64,000 nt of DNA from Acidovorax sp. Root219. Its GTDB lineage: Bacteria; Pseudomonadota; Gammaproteobacteria; Burkholderiales; Burkholderiaceae_C. The stretch lies in the NCBI RefSeq assembly GCF_001428665.1, contig NZ_LMIJ01000011.1, positions 475,792 to 539,791 on the forward strand, given 5' to 3'. The position numbers and the translations under genes are program-made. This document shows positions 16,446 through 24,478 of the stretch, in pieces (the first letter of the stretch is position 1; every line of letters begins with the position of its first letter). The notes beneath the pieces were generated by a model, which was not told the DNA's origin, ran no database searches, and saw only the letters and a list, made by a program, of their open reading frames with translations.

Positions 16446-17084
16446 ATGGCCAATGCCAACCGCCAGTTCCGCGTGGCCGACGCCGCCGTGCTGCAGTCCC
16501 TGGTGCGTGCCCAGCCGCTGGCCACGCTGGTCATCACGCGCGAAGGCGCGCTGCACGCCAACCATGTGCCGCTGTACCTCGATCCCACGCGCGGCGAGCA
16601 CGGCACGCTGGTCGGTCACGTGGCGCGCGCCAACAGCGTATGGCCGCTGCTGCCGCAGACCTCCGTGGCCATCTTCCACGGGCCGCAGGCCTACATCTCG
16701 CCCACCTGGTACCCTTCCAAGGCCATCGACGGCAAGCAGGTACCTACCTGGAACTACGCCACGGTGCACGCCCACGGCCAGCTCACCGCCCTGAAGGACG
16801 ACCCGGCCACGCTGCGCGCCATATTGCACACCCTGAGCGAGGCGCACGAAGCGCACCGCCCCGAGCCCTGGCGCCTGGACGACGCACCGCCCGCCTACAT
16901 CGAGCAGATGATGCGCGCCATCGTTGGCATCGAGCTCGCGGTGGAGCGGTGGGAGGGCGTGTGGAAGGTCAGCCAGAACCGCACCGACGCCGACCGCGCC
17001 GGCGTGGTGGCTGGCCTCACGGCGGAGGGAACGCCTGCGGCGCTGGCCATGGCCGCGCTGGTGCGGCAGGGCGCATCAGCCTGA
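16446..17084 (+). CDS. PaiB-like FMN-binding regulator
   Basis: This 212-residue protein belongs to the FMN-binding split-barrel family that includes Bacillus PaiB, a negative regulator linked to sporulation and polyamine response. The motifs HANHVPLYLD and HGPQAYISPTWYPS, followed by VPTWNYATVHAHG, are characteristic of the family and probably form the flavin site. It starts three bases after the OsmC gene and is co-transcribed with it. There is no helix-turn-helix, so regulation by direct DNA binding is doubtful. It is convergent with homoserine dehydrogenase. Confidence 0.9.
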   Translation: MANANRQFRVADAAVLQSLVRAQPLATLVITREGALHANHVPLYLDPTRGEHGTLVGHVARANSVWPLLPQTSVAIFHGPQAYISPTWYPSKAIDGKQVPTWNYATVHAHGQLTALKDDPATLRAILHTLSEAHEAHRPEPWRLDDAPPAYIEQMMRAIVGIELAVERWEGVWKVSQNRTDADRAGVVAGLTAEGTPAALAMAALVRQGASA

Positions 17085-18479
17085 TCAAGCGTCGAGCATC
17101 TCCACCCGCAGCGAGATCACCGGCCCGGCCACCGCCGGGTGCGCTGCCAGCGCATGCACGGCCAGGTCCACCGTGGCCTGGGCCACCGCGTCGGTCAGCA
17201 CCAGCACCTGGGCGCCGCTGCCCGGGGGCAGGGCCTTGTCTGCCGCCAGCACCACTTGCGCCACCGGCACCTGCTGCGCCGCCAGCCAGGCGCCCACGGC
17301 CCCGATGTCCTGCGCCAGGTGCACGGGCACGCGCAGGTAGTGGCGCGTGTGCACGGCGGCGCCTGGCAGCACGGCCAGGTGCTCGTCCACCGCATGGGCG
17401 TGAAAGCCCAGGTGCGGCACGCGCTGCGCCGCGTTCGTGCCGTCGAGCCGCGCCACGTCCACCAGGTCGGCAATCACGGCTGATGCGGTCTGCTCCGATC
17501 CGGCGCCCGCGCCGTAGTACATCGTCACCCCGGCCGCATCGCCCTTGACCATGATGCCGTTCATCGAACCGTTCACATGTGCCAGCAGGTGCGTGGCCGG
17601 CACCAGCGCGGGCTGCACGCGCAGCTCCACGCCGTCGCTGCGCTTTCGCGCCACACCCAGCAGCTTGATGCGGTAGCCCAACTGCTCGGCGCACGCCACG
17701 TCCAGCCCCTGCAGCGCGGTGATGCCCTCCACCTGCGCGTCGGCAAAGCGCACCGGCATGCCGAAGGCGTTGGCCGCCAGCAGCGTGATCTTGTGCGCCG
17801 CGTCCACGCCCTCGATGTCGAAGGCGGGGTCCGCCTCGGCATAGCCCAGGGCCTGTGCCTGCTCCAGCGCCTGCGCAAAGCCCAGGCCCTCGTCGCGCAT
17901 CTTGCTCAGGATGAAATTGGTGGTGCCGTTGATGATGCCTGCCACCCACTCGATGCGGTTGGCCGTGAGGCCCTCGCGCAGCGCCTTGATGATGGGGATG
18001 CTCACGGCCACCGCCCCCTCATAGGCCAGCGCTACGCCATGCTGGCGCGCGGCGGCAAACAGCTCGTTGCCATGCACCGCCAGCAGCGCCTTGTTGGCCG
18101 TCACCACGTGCTTGCCCGCCGCCATGGCCGCCAGCAGCCATTCGCGCGCCGGGCCGGTGCCGCCCGCGGCCTCCACCACCACGTCCACATCGGGGTGGGT
18201 GGCGACCTGCATCGGGTCGTTGGTCAGTGCCACGCCCGTGCCCACCACGCCGGCCGCGCGCGCCAGGTTGCGCGCCGCCACCACCACCACCTCGATGCCA
18301 CGCCCCGCGCGGGCCGCAACCACGTCCTGGTTGCGTGCCAGCACGCGGAAAGTTCCTGCGCCTACGGTGCCAATGCCGATCATGCCCACGCGCAGCGGGC
18401 GGGTGGCAGCAGGCATGGCCATGGTCGTGGCAATGCTGTGCTGTGCAGGCTGAAGGGACTGGACGGGATCGCGGTACAT
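17085..18479 (-). CDS. hom: Homoserine dehydrogenase
   Basis: This enzyme reduces aspartate-semialdehyde to homoserine with NAD(P)H, the branch point to threonine, methionine and isoleucine. The 464-residue product has the Rossmann glycine motif GIGTVGAG at about 35-42, the catalytic domain signature with the lysine in TANKALLAVHG, GIINGTTNFILSKM, and a C-terminal ACT-like regulatory domain. I start at 18479 because GGAGAAGGAAG lies before it; an ATG at 18425 also fits the family. It stands alone, without thrC or thrB, and a leader peptide plus terminator precede it (18538-18767). Expression is therefore probably controlled by attenuation. Confidence 0.95.
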   Translation of the reverse strand: MYRDPVQSLQPAQHSIATTMAMPAATRPLRVGMIGIGTVGAGTFRVLARNQDVVAARAGRGIEVVVVAARNLARAAGVVGTGVALTNDPMQVATHPDVDVVVEAAGGTGPAREWLLAAMAAGKHVVTANKALLAVHGNELFAAARQHGVALAYEGAVAVSIPIIKALREGLTANRIEWVAGIINGTTNFILSKMRDEGLGFAQALEQAQALGYAEADPAFDIEGVDAAHKITLLAANAFGMPVRFADAQVEGITALQGLDVACAEQLGYRIKLLGVARKRSDGVELRVQPALVPATHLLAHVNGSMNGIMVKGDAAGVTMYYGAGAGSEQTASAVIADLVDVARLDGTNAAQRVPHLGFHAHAVDEHLAVLPGAAVHTRHYLRVPVHLAQDIGAVGAWLAAQQVPVAQVVLAADKALPPGSGAQVLVLTDAVAQATVDLAVHALAAHPAVAGPVISLRVEMLDA

Positions 18480-18537
18480 AAAGAGCTTCCTTCTCCGGGT
18501 TGCTGGCTGCCAGGCAGCCAAAAAACAAACGAACAAA

Positions 18538-18567
18538 ACAAAAAACCCAGCTGCCAGAGCTGGGTTT
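18538..18567 (-). terminator. Candidate attenuator terminator in the hom leader
   Basis: AAACCCAGCT and AGCTGGGTTT form a perfect ten-base stem with a five-base loop, followed on the minus strand by a run of T. It sits 59 bases before the hom ATG, after the leader peptide and in the same direction. Ordinary termination of the upstream ferredoxin transcript is the alternative, but no promoter is apparent between this hairpin and hom. Confidence 0.7.
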
Positions 18568-18606
18568 CATTCGTTCATTCCGGGGAGGAGGGAGAGAGCG
18601 ATCACC

Positions 18607-18648
18607 AGGTGGCTGCCGAAACGGCCACCTGCGCGTGCTCAGGTGGCC
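18607..18648 (-). promoter_or_regulatory. Alternative leader hairpins before hom
   Basis: On the minus strand three segments can pair: GGCCACCT (18641-18648, covering the last leader codons and stop), AGGTGGCC (18623-18630) and GCCACCT (18607-18613). Pairing 1:2 and pairing 2:3 exclude each other. A ribosome stalled at the Thr codons near 18650-18663 would block pairing 1:2, as in classical attenuators. How this couples to the terminator 40 bases further on needs a folding calculation. Confidence 0.5.
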
Positions 18649-18767
18649 GCGGGGGTAATGGTGGTAATCATTCGTGCACCCATCGCCCGCGTGAACGCAG
18701 GCAGCATCATGGCCATGCCCATGGGGGCAGCGGCAGCAAATGCGGTGTGGATGGAGGTGTACGACAT
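18639..18767 (-). CDS. Met/Thr/Ile-rich leader peptide of hom
   Basis: This 42-residue open frame lies just upstream of hom in the same direction. It has seven Met, seven Thr and three Ile residues, and its end reads MGARMITTITPAAT, resembling the run of Thr/Ile codons in the enteric thrL leader. Met, Thr and Ile are the end products of the homoserine branch. The predicted transcription start is within one or two bases of the ATG, so the leader may be translated without a ribosome-binding site, or an internal ATG may be used. It is too short and odd in composition to be an ordinary protein. Function is inferred from position and codon content. Confidence 0.6.
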   Translation of the reverse strand: MSYTSIHTAFAAAAPMGMAMMLPAFTRAMGARMITTITPAAT

Positions 18768-18774
18768 GGCTGCC

Positions 18775-18805
18775 AGTGTAGCGGATTGGGCGTGGGGGGC
18801 GTCAA
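18775..18805 (-). promoter_or_regulatory. Promoter for the hom leader
   Basis: On the minus strand TTGACG (18805-18800) and TACACT (18780-18775) are 19 bases apart. The spacer is two bases long for sigma70, but both hexamers match well. The -35 overlaps the TGA stop codon of the ferredoxin gene. Transcription would begin close to the leader-peptide ATG. Confidence 0.55.
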
Positions 18806-19050
18806 GGGGTCGTTGCATGGCCCGTGGTTCGCACCATGCGTATCGCATCGAACGGGCAGCGCACCGCACACAGCGCGCACCCCGTGCAGCCCGGCTCGTC
18901 GTGCAGCTTGGATCGCTTGGGCCCCCAGCTGTGCGGCCCCTGTACCTGCAGCGACAGCACATGCGGCGGGCACACGGCGATGCACCAGCCGCAGCCGGTG
19001 CAGCGGTCGGTGTCGATGGCGGGCAGGGCCTTGCGTGGGGCTGTGCTCAT
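18802..19050 (-). CDS. Two-cluster 4Fe-4S ferredoxin
   Basis: The 82-residue protein has two CX2CX2CX3C motifs: CTGCGWCIAVCP (Cys17, 20, 23, 27) and CTGCALCAVRCP (Cys55, 58, 61, 65). Each probably holds a [4Fe-4S] cluster, in the manner of bacterial 2x[4Fe-4S] ferredoxins. The spacer between the motifs is longer than in clostridial ferredoxins, with a Trp/Lys-rich stretch. The redox partner is unknown. It is divergent from the acylphosphatase gene, and the promoter for the hom leader overlaps its stop codon. Confidence 0.9.
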   Translation of the reverse strand: MSTAPRKALPAIDTDRCTGCGWCIAVCPPHVLSLQVQGPHSWGPKRSKLHDEPGCTGCALCAVRCPFDAIRMVRTTGHATTP

Positions 19051-19107
19051 ACGGGCAGTGTGCCCCCGGCGTGCCTGCCCTGCAAGGCTCGCGGTACAGT
19101 GCCGGCC

Positions 19108-19404
19108 ATGGACTCCGACAACCTCATCACCCGCCACCTCCTCATCACCGGCCATGTGCAGGGGGTCGGCTACCGCTGGTCCATGACCCAGGCAGCCAAG
19201 CGCCTGGGCGTGCAGGGCTGGGTGCGCAACCGCAGCGATGGCCGGGTGGAGGCCTGCGCCTGGGGCACTCCACAGGCCGTGCAGGCCCTCGTCGACTGGG
19301 CGCACCAGGGGCCGGCGCAGGCGCAGGTGGAGCGCGTGGTGGTGGGCAATGTGCCCGATGGCGGTGAGCCACCGCAGGGCTTCAGGCAGCGCGAAACGGT
19401 CTAG
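19108..19404 (+). CDS. acyP: Acylphosphatase
   Basis: This 98-residue enzyme hydrolyses acyl phosphates to carboxylate and phosphate. The catalytic Arg23 lies in GHVQGVGYRW and Asn41 in WVRNRSDGRVE, both family hallmarks. Length is normal. The start at 19108 yields the canonical N-terminus; there is no strong ribosome-binding site. Its stop codon overlaps the stop of the convergent DUF72 gene by three bases. No pathway partner is adjacent, so its role is probably general metabolite repair. Confidence 0.92.
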   Translation: MDSDNLITRHLLITGHVQGVGYRWSMTQAAKRLGVQGWVRNRSDGRVEACAWGTPQAVQALVDWAHQGPAQAQVERVVVGNVPDGGEPPQGFRQRETV

Positions 19405-20231
19405 AACAACCCGGGTGTTGTGCCCTGCTCGGCCTTTGGCAAGGCGAGTCCCAGCTGCCTGATCAACTCCATCGCCCCCGCCGGCGCCCGCTCCTTCGCG
19501 CCGTTGATGAAGTACACGAACACATCGCGTGGCCGCTCGCCTCCCGTCCAGCTGCGCACGCCCTGGGCCCATTGGGCAATGGCCTCGGGCGTATAGCCTG
19601 TGGGCACGTCGGCCTGGCTGCGCATCAGCCGCAGGTAGGCAAAATCGGCCGCCCCATCGGCGATGGCCGGGAATTTTTCCGAATCGGTGTGCACCGGCAC
19701 GCAGCCGTAGCGGCGCGCCAGTTCGATGAAGGCCGGTGTGGCAAAGCTCTCGTGCCGCACGTCCAGCACATGGCGCAGCGTGCGCCCATCCACCGCCTTG
19801 GGCAGCAGCGCTAGAAAAGCCTCGAAATCCCCTGGCTCGAACTGCTTGGTGGGCATGAACTGCCAGACGATGGGGCCGAGCTTGTCCTTGAGCTCGGAGA
19901 TGCCGCTGTCGACAAAGCGCGCGATCGAATCGCCCGCCTCGGCCAGCACGCGCCGGTTGGTCGCAAAGCGGTTGGCCTTGAGCGAGAACATGAACCCATC
20001 GGGCGTCTCGCCATGCCACTTGGCAAAGGTGGGCGGCTTGAAGGTGCTGTAGTAGGTGCCGTTGACCTCGATGGCCGTGAGCTGGCGGCTGGCGTAGTGC
20101 AGCTCCTTGGCGTGCGACAGGCCTGCGGGGTAGAAGTTGCCGCGCCAGGGCTCGAAGGTCCAGCCGCCGATGCCGATGCGGATGTGCTGCTGCTTGCTGT
20201 TGCTGCTGTCAGTCATGGCGTTCCCTGTCAC
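19401..20231 (-). CDS. DUF72 (YecE-like) TIM-barrel protein
   Basis: This 276-residue protein is a DUF72/YecE family member, recognised by RIGIGGWTFEPWRGNFYP near the start, AIEVNGTYYSTFKPPTF, FMFSLKANRFAT and LDVRHESF, and by the end-of-barrel FVYFINGAKERAP. The family adopts a TIM-barrel fold; no biochemical function is established. The first ATG at 20231 or the one at 20216 may be used. It is convergent with acylphosphatase and overlaps its stop codon. No signal peptide is seen. Confidence 0.88.
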   Translation of the reverse strand: MTGNAMTDSSNSKQQHIRIGIGGWTFEPWRGNFYPAGLSHAKELHYASRQLTAIEVNGTYYSTFKPPTFAKWHGETPDGFMFSLKANRFATNRRVLAEAGDSIARFVDSGISELKDKLGPIVWQFMPTKQFEPGDFEAFLALLPKAVDGRTLRHVLDVRHESFATPAFIELARRYGCVPVHTDSEKFPAIADGAADFAYLRLMRSQADVPTGYTPEAIAQWAQGVRSWTGGERPRDVFVYFINGAKERAPAGAMELIRQLGLALPKAEQGTTPGLF

Positions 20232-20280
20232 GAGTCAATCCACGGAAAGGGCACTGTACCAGCGCGGCCCGGCTACAGCG

Positions 20281-21585
20281 CTATGCCGGCAACTCCACCC
20301 GTGCCTCCAGCCCCTCGCCGCCATCCTCGCGTGGCGCCAGCACCAGACGCCCGCCCAGCGCCTGGGCCAGCTCGTTCGCAATGGCCAAGCCCAGGCCCGT
20401 GCCGCCGGTGCCACGGTTGCGCGAGTCTTCCAGCCGCACATAGGGCTGCAGCACGGTGGCCAGTTCCGCCTGCGGTATGCCCGGGCCGCGGTCCAGCACG
20501 CGCACGCACCACCGGCCCTGCGGGTCGGCCTCCAGCGCCAGCTCGGCACTGCCCGCAAATTTGAGCGCGTTGTCCACCAGGTTGCACAGCAGCCGGCGCA
20601 GCGCCTGCGGGCGTGTGTCGCAGATTCCGTCCGCTGCGTGCAGCACGCGCACCGGCATGCCCGCGTCGGCGTAGTCCATGGCCAGGCTTTCCACCAGCGC
20701 GCGCAGGTCCACGCGCTGCAGCGGCTCGCGCACGGCCTGGGGCGATCGCGCGTAGGCAATGCCCTCCTCCACCAGCGACTGCATCTCGGCCAGGTCGGCA
20801 TGCAGCTTGTCGCGCAGGGGCGCTTCGTCCAGCAGGTCGGCGCGCAGCCGCAGGCGCGTGATGGGCGTCTGCAGGTCGTGCGACACCGCCGCCAGGATCT
20901 GCATGCGCTCCTGCAGGTACGCCTGTATGCGCTGCTGCATGCGGTTGAAGGCGGCGGCGGCGCGCACCACCTCGCGCGGACCGTCCTCGGCCAGGGGCAC
21001 CGCCGCCTGCGCGGCGCCCAGGGCATCGGCCGCGTCGGCCAGCGCGTTCAAGGGGCGGGTGGCCGCGCGCACGGCCCAGGCGCACAGGCCCACCAGCACC
21101 GCCAGCTGCAGCGCCAGCGCCGCCAGCACCCAGCGCGACACCTGCAGCCGGGGCTCGTCCATGTCCACGGCCAGCGGCGTACCGTCGGCCAGGCGCAGCT
21201 GCAGCCGCAGCTCGGTGCCCGGTACACCGGGGTCCACCACCTGCAGCGTGCGGCCGGGCGGTAGCGCCTCTGCCACGGCGCCTGCCACCAGCAGCGCCAG
21301 GGCCGACTGGCTGGCGGGCACCGGCAGCGGCTCGGCCAGCACGAAGCGGTAGTTGCGCCGCGCCAGGCGCGCCAGCCACTGGCCGCGTTCGCCGGCGGGC
21401 AGCCGCTCCAGCACCGCCACCGAGCTGGCCACGTCGCTTGCCAGGTAGCCCACCATGGCGTTGCGCATGCTCATGCTGCGCTCCGTCACTGCCAGCATGA
21501 AGGTCAGCGCATGCGCCAGCGCCAGGCCCAGCGCCAGCACCAGCAGAATGCGCCCGAACAGCGAGCCCGGCCACCAGCGCTTCAT
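20281..21585 (-). CDS. Membrane sensor histidine kinase
   Basis: This 434-residue EnvZ/OmpB-class kinase has an N-terminal membrane helix (ILLVLALGLALAHALTF), a periplasmic domain of about 115 residues, a second membrane helix (WVLAALALQLAVLVGLCAW) and a HAMP linker. The phosphoacceptor is His236 in AAVSHDLQTPITRL. The ATPase motifs are N-box LVDNALKFA, G1 DRGPGIP and G2 GTGGTGLGLAIAN. It overlaps the response regulator by four bases (ATGA), so the two are co-translated. The signal is unknown. The divergent DUF2147 gene is a possible target. Confidence 0.93.
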   Translation of the reverse strand: MKRWWPGSLFGRILLVLALGLALAHALTFMLAVTERSMSMRNAMVGYLASDVASSVAVLERLPAGERGQWLARLARRNYRFVLAEPLPVPASQSALALLVAGAVAEALPPGRTLQVVDPGVPGTELRLQLRLADGTPLAVDMDEPRLQVSRWVLAALALQLAVLVGLCAWAVRAATRPLNALADAADALGAAQAAVPLAEDGPREVVRAAAAFNRMQQRIQAYLQERMQILAAVSHDLQTPITRLRLRADLLDEAPLRDKLHADLAEMQSLVEEGIAYARSPQAVREPLQRVDLRALVESLAMDYADAGMPVRVLHAADGICDTRPQALRRLLCNLVDNALKFAGSAELALEADPQGRWCVRVLDRGPGIPQAELATVLQPYVRLEDSRNRGTGGTGLGLAIANELAQALGGRLVLAPREDGGEGLEARVELPA

Positions 21586-22337
21586 GCGCTTCCCGCCCCT
21601 GCCTGCGCGGCGTGCACCGCAGCGCAGAACACATAGCCCTCGTTGCGCACCGTCTTGATGTAGCGCGAGCCACGCACGCCGTCGCCCAGGCGCTGGCGCA
21701 CGCGGCTCACCAGCAGGTCGATGGAGCGGTCGAACACTTCGGCATCGCGCCCCTGCGTCAGCTGCAGCAACTGGTCGCGCGTCAGCACGCGCTGCGGGTG
21801 GTCCAGCAGCACGCGCAGCAGCCGGTACTCCGCACCCGACAGGGCCACCACCGCGCCGCTGGCGTCCAGCAGGTGGCGCGCCGTGGTGTCCAGCCGCCAG
21901 TCGCCAAACGCCAGCTCGCGCGCCGGCTCGGTGACTGCCAGGTTGGGCGGCAGCATGCGCGTGCGCCGCAGCACCGCGTGGATGCGCGCCAGCAGCTCAC
22001 GCGCGGCAAAGGGCTTGGTCACATAGTCGTCGGCCCCCAGCTCCAGGCCCAGGATGCGGTCGGCCTCGTCGCTGCGCGCGGTGAGCATGATGATGGGCAG
22101 CGCCGGTGCGCCCGGGCTGCGCAGCTCGCGGCACAGCGCAATGCCGTCGGTGCCGGGCAGCATCAGGTCCAGCACCAAGAGGTCGATGCGCGTGCCCGCC
22201 AGCACCGCACGCATCTGCCGCCCATCGGCCGCCACGCTCACCTGCAGGCCCTGCTTGCGCAGGTACTGGGCCGCCAGTTCGCGGATGCCGGCGTCGTCGT
22301 CGACGATCAGTACGTGGTCTTCAGGCTGCTGCTGCAT
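21582..22337 (-). CDS. OmpR/PhoB-type response regulator
   Basis: This 251-residue regulator has a receiver domain (residues about 8-120) with acidic residues in VDDDAG, phosphorylated Asp57 in LVLDLMLPGTDG, Thr in MLTARS and Lys in VTKPF. A winged-helix domain of the OmpR/PhoB type follows (LSGAEYRLLRVLLDHP, then RDQLLQLTQGRD and RSIDLLVSRVRQRLG). The ATG at 22337 gives a normal N-terminus; an in-frame ATG at 22421 is less likely. It is the first gene of a pair with the kinase and is divergent from the DUF2147 gene 169 bases away, whose promoter it may control. Confidence 0.92.
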   Translation of the reverse strand: MQQQPEDHVLIVDDDAGIRELAAQYLRKQGLQVSVAADGRQMRAVLAGTRIDLLVLDLMLPGTDGIALCRELRSPGAPALPIIMLTARSDEADRILGLELGADDYVTKPFAARELLARIHAVLRRTRMLPPNLAVTEPARELAFGDWRLDTTARHLLDASGAVVALSGAEYRLLRVLLDHPQRVLTRDQLLQLTQGRDAEVFDRSIDLLVSRVRQRLGDGVRGSRYIKTVRNEGYVFCAAVHAAQAGAGSA

Positions 22338-22506
22338 GGGTCGATTCTCCGGGCAATGCGGGCGCGCCCGCAGAGGGTTTGTATCCCAACTTGTCCGCAC
22401 GCAGCTGCGACACCTGCGCACACCAAAAGCCCCTGCCAGGACAAATGCCCGATACCTGGACTGGCTTCAATGCAGTCTTCCTGAACTTCACCACGAGGGC
22501 TCCTTC

Positions 22507-22998
22507 ATGACACCGCAGTCTGCCACCGCCTTCCACCTGCTGGCCGCGCTCACCCTGTACGCCGCACTGCCACCCGCCGGTGCCCAGCAGGCAGGCGCCG
22601 AAGCCCGCGCCCCGCTGGGCCGCTGGGTCACCGAAAGCGGCAATCTCGAAGTCGAGGTCGCTCCCTGCAGCAGCGGCAGCGCCACCCTGTGCGGCAAGGT
22701 CGTCAAGGTCATGGCCAACCGCTCCATGGCCGGCCCCGGCCAGGCGGGTGAGTTTGCCGACAAGCGCCCGGCCCTGGGCATGACCCTTCTCTCGGGCTTC
22801 AAGCCAAGCGGTGCCAACGAACACCAGGGCGAGATCTACAACCGCGAGAACGCCAAGACCTACAGCGCCACCCTCACCCCCGTCGGCACCGACCAGCTGC
22901 GCGTGCACGCCTACGTGGGCATCGCGCTGTTCGGCAAGACGCAGGTCTGGCGCCGGCCCCCGCCCGCAGGGCCTGCGCCCGCCATGGCCCAGCAATGA
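22507..22998 (+). CDS. DUF2147 exported protein
   Basis: This 163-residue protein carries a Sec signal peptide (FHLLAALTLYAALPPAGAQQ) and a single DUF2147 domain. Family features include LGRWVTESGNLEVEVAPC near residues 40-57, a pair of cysteines (LCGKVVKVM), and IYNRENAKTYSATL followed by VHAYVGIALFGKTQVW. The domain forms a small beta-barrel of unknown function found in periplasmic proteins. It is divergent from the two-component system and probably controlled by it. The serine hydrolase gene follows 103 bases downstream. Confidence 0.85.
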   Translation: MTPQSATAFHLLAALTLYAALPPAGAQQAGAEARAPLGRWVTESGNLEVEVAPCSSGSATLCGKVVKVMANRSMAGPGQAGEFADKRPALGMTLLSGFKPSGANEHQGEIYNRENAKTYSATLTPVGTDQLRVHAYVGIALFGKTQVWRRPPPAGPAPAMAQQ

Positions 22999-23101
22999 CC
23001 CTGCAGTGACCCGACCTCCTCCCGCCGAAGCCGCGCCCCTTCATTTTCCCCGTCGCCCCTCCTCCCCTGTCCAAGCCTTTCTTTCCCTGGAGAACTCCAC
23101 C

Positions 23102-24400
23102 ATGCACCCTCCCCGCCGCGCCCTGTCGCTGGCCGTTGCCACCGCCCTCCTCGCCCTGGCCCAGGCCAGCCACGCGCAGCCTGCGTTGCCGCCGCCCGAC
23201 GCCACCGACCCCGTGGCGCTCAAGTTGATGCAGGGGTTTCCGCCCGCGCCCGACAAGCAGGTGCGGCTGGGCACCATCCTCAAGTACCCCAACGCCCGCT
23301 GGGCCCTGCACCACCTGCGCGAACTGGGCCCCACCGCCAACATAGCGCGCGGCCCGGGCCCCGCAAGCGAGATGCAGGCCACGCCGCTCGAACTCGAGGG
23401 CCTGCCCTTCCTCGACGACAAGGGCGCCAAGACCACGCTGGCCAACTGGCAAAAGGCCACCTATACCGACGGCCTGCTGGTTATCCACCAGGGCCGCGTG
23501 GTGTACGAGCGCCACTACGTCGGTAACCAGCCGCACGTGCCCCATGTGCTGTGGTCCATGAGCAAGTCGCTCACCGGCCTGCTGGCCACCGAGCTGATCC
23601 ACGAAGGCCTCATCGACCCTTCCGCCCTCGTCACCCGCTACCTGCCCGAGCTGGCCAGCAGCGCCTGGGCCGACGCCACCGTGCAGCAGACGCTGGACAT
23701 GACCACCGGCGTCAAGTACGCCGAGGACCTTGCCGATCCCCAATCGGGCATCTTCCAGTACCTCATCGCCGCCGGCCTGGTGCCCGCGCCCGCCAACTAT
23801 CCCGGTGCCAAGGCCATGCTCGACTACCTGCCCACCGTGCAGAAGGAGGGCGAGCACGGCAAGGGCTTCAACTACAAGTCGGTGGATACCGAGGTCATCG
23901 GCTGGATCCTGCAGCGCGTGACCGGCAAGACCTTTGCCACCCTGCTGTCCGAGCGCCTCTGGACCCCGTTGGGTGCCGAGCAGGACGGCTATGTGTGGGC
24001 CGACCCCACGGGCGCGCAGTCCACCAGCGTGGGCATCAACGCCACACTGCGCGACCTGGGCCGCCTGGGCGAAATGTTGCGCCGCAACGGCCACTTCAAC
24101 AGCAAGCAGGTCATCTCCGCCGCCACCGTGGCCGAGCTGCGCAAGGGCGCCGACCCCGAGAAGTTCAAGGCCTCCGGCCAGACCATGCGCAACGGCTACT
24201 CGTACCACAACCACTGGTGGCTGCCGCACGACGTGGACGGCAGCTACGAGGCCAAGGGCCTGATGGGCCAGCACATCCACATCAACCCGGCCGCCCAGCT
24301 GGTGGTGGTCAAGCTCTCGTCGCACCCCGTGCCCAACACCGCCTTCACGCACAACTATGACCGCCTGGCCTTTGCCGCGTTGGCCGGTGCTCTGCGCTGA
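23102..24400 (+). CDS. Exported beta-lactamase-fold serine hydrolase
   Basis: This 432-residue protein has a signal peptide (residues 1-25, ending SHAQ) and a class C beta-lactamase-like domain. The nucleophile motif is WSMSKS with Ser152 and Lys155 (SxxK). A Tyr in FNYKSVDTEVIG fits the second motif, and GLMGQHIHINP is near the third. The closest relatives I recognise are 6-aminohexanoate-dimer hydrolases (NylB-like), esterases and peptidases; the true substrate is unknown. It lies between the DUF2147 gene and an acyl-CoA ligase gene, so an ester or amide whose acid is then activated is a plausible substrate. Confidence 0.88.
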   Translation: MHPPRRALSLAVATALLALAQASHAQPALPPPDATDPVALKLMQGFPPAPDKQVRLGTILKYPNARWALHHLRELGPTANIARGPGPASEMQATPLELEGLPFLDDKGAKTTLANWQKATYTDGLLVIHQGRVVYERHYVGNQPHVPHVLWSMSKSLTGLLATELIHEGLIDPSALVTRYLPELASSAWADATVQQTLDMTTGVKYAEDLADPQSGIFQYLIAAGLVPAPANYPGAKAMLDYLPTVQKEGEHGKGFNYKSVDTEVIGWILQRVTGKTFATLLSERLWTPLGAEQDGYVWADPTGAQSTSVGINATLRDLGRLGEMLRRNGHFNSKQVISAATVAELRKGADPEKFKASGQTMRNGYSYHNHWWLPHDVDGSYEAKGLMGQHIHINPAAQLVVVKLSSHPVPNTAFTHNYDRLAFAALAGALR

Positions 24401-24478
24401 GCGCTGACCCATGCGCAGCCCCGCATGGCCGGGGCTGCGCTTGTCCACAAGAAGACACCGCTCAAGGAGACCTCCCCC

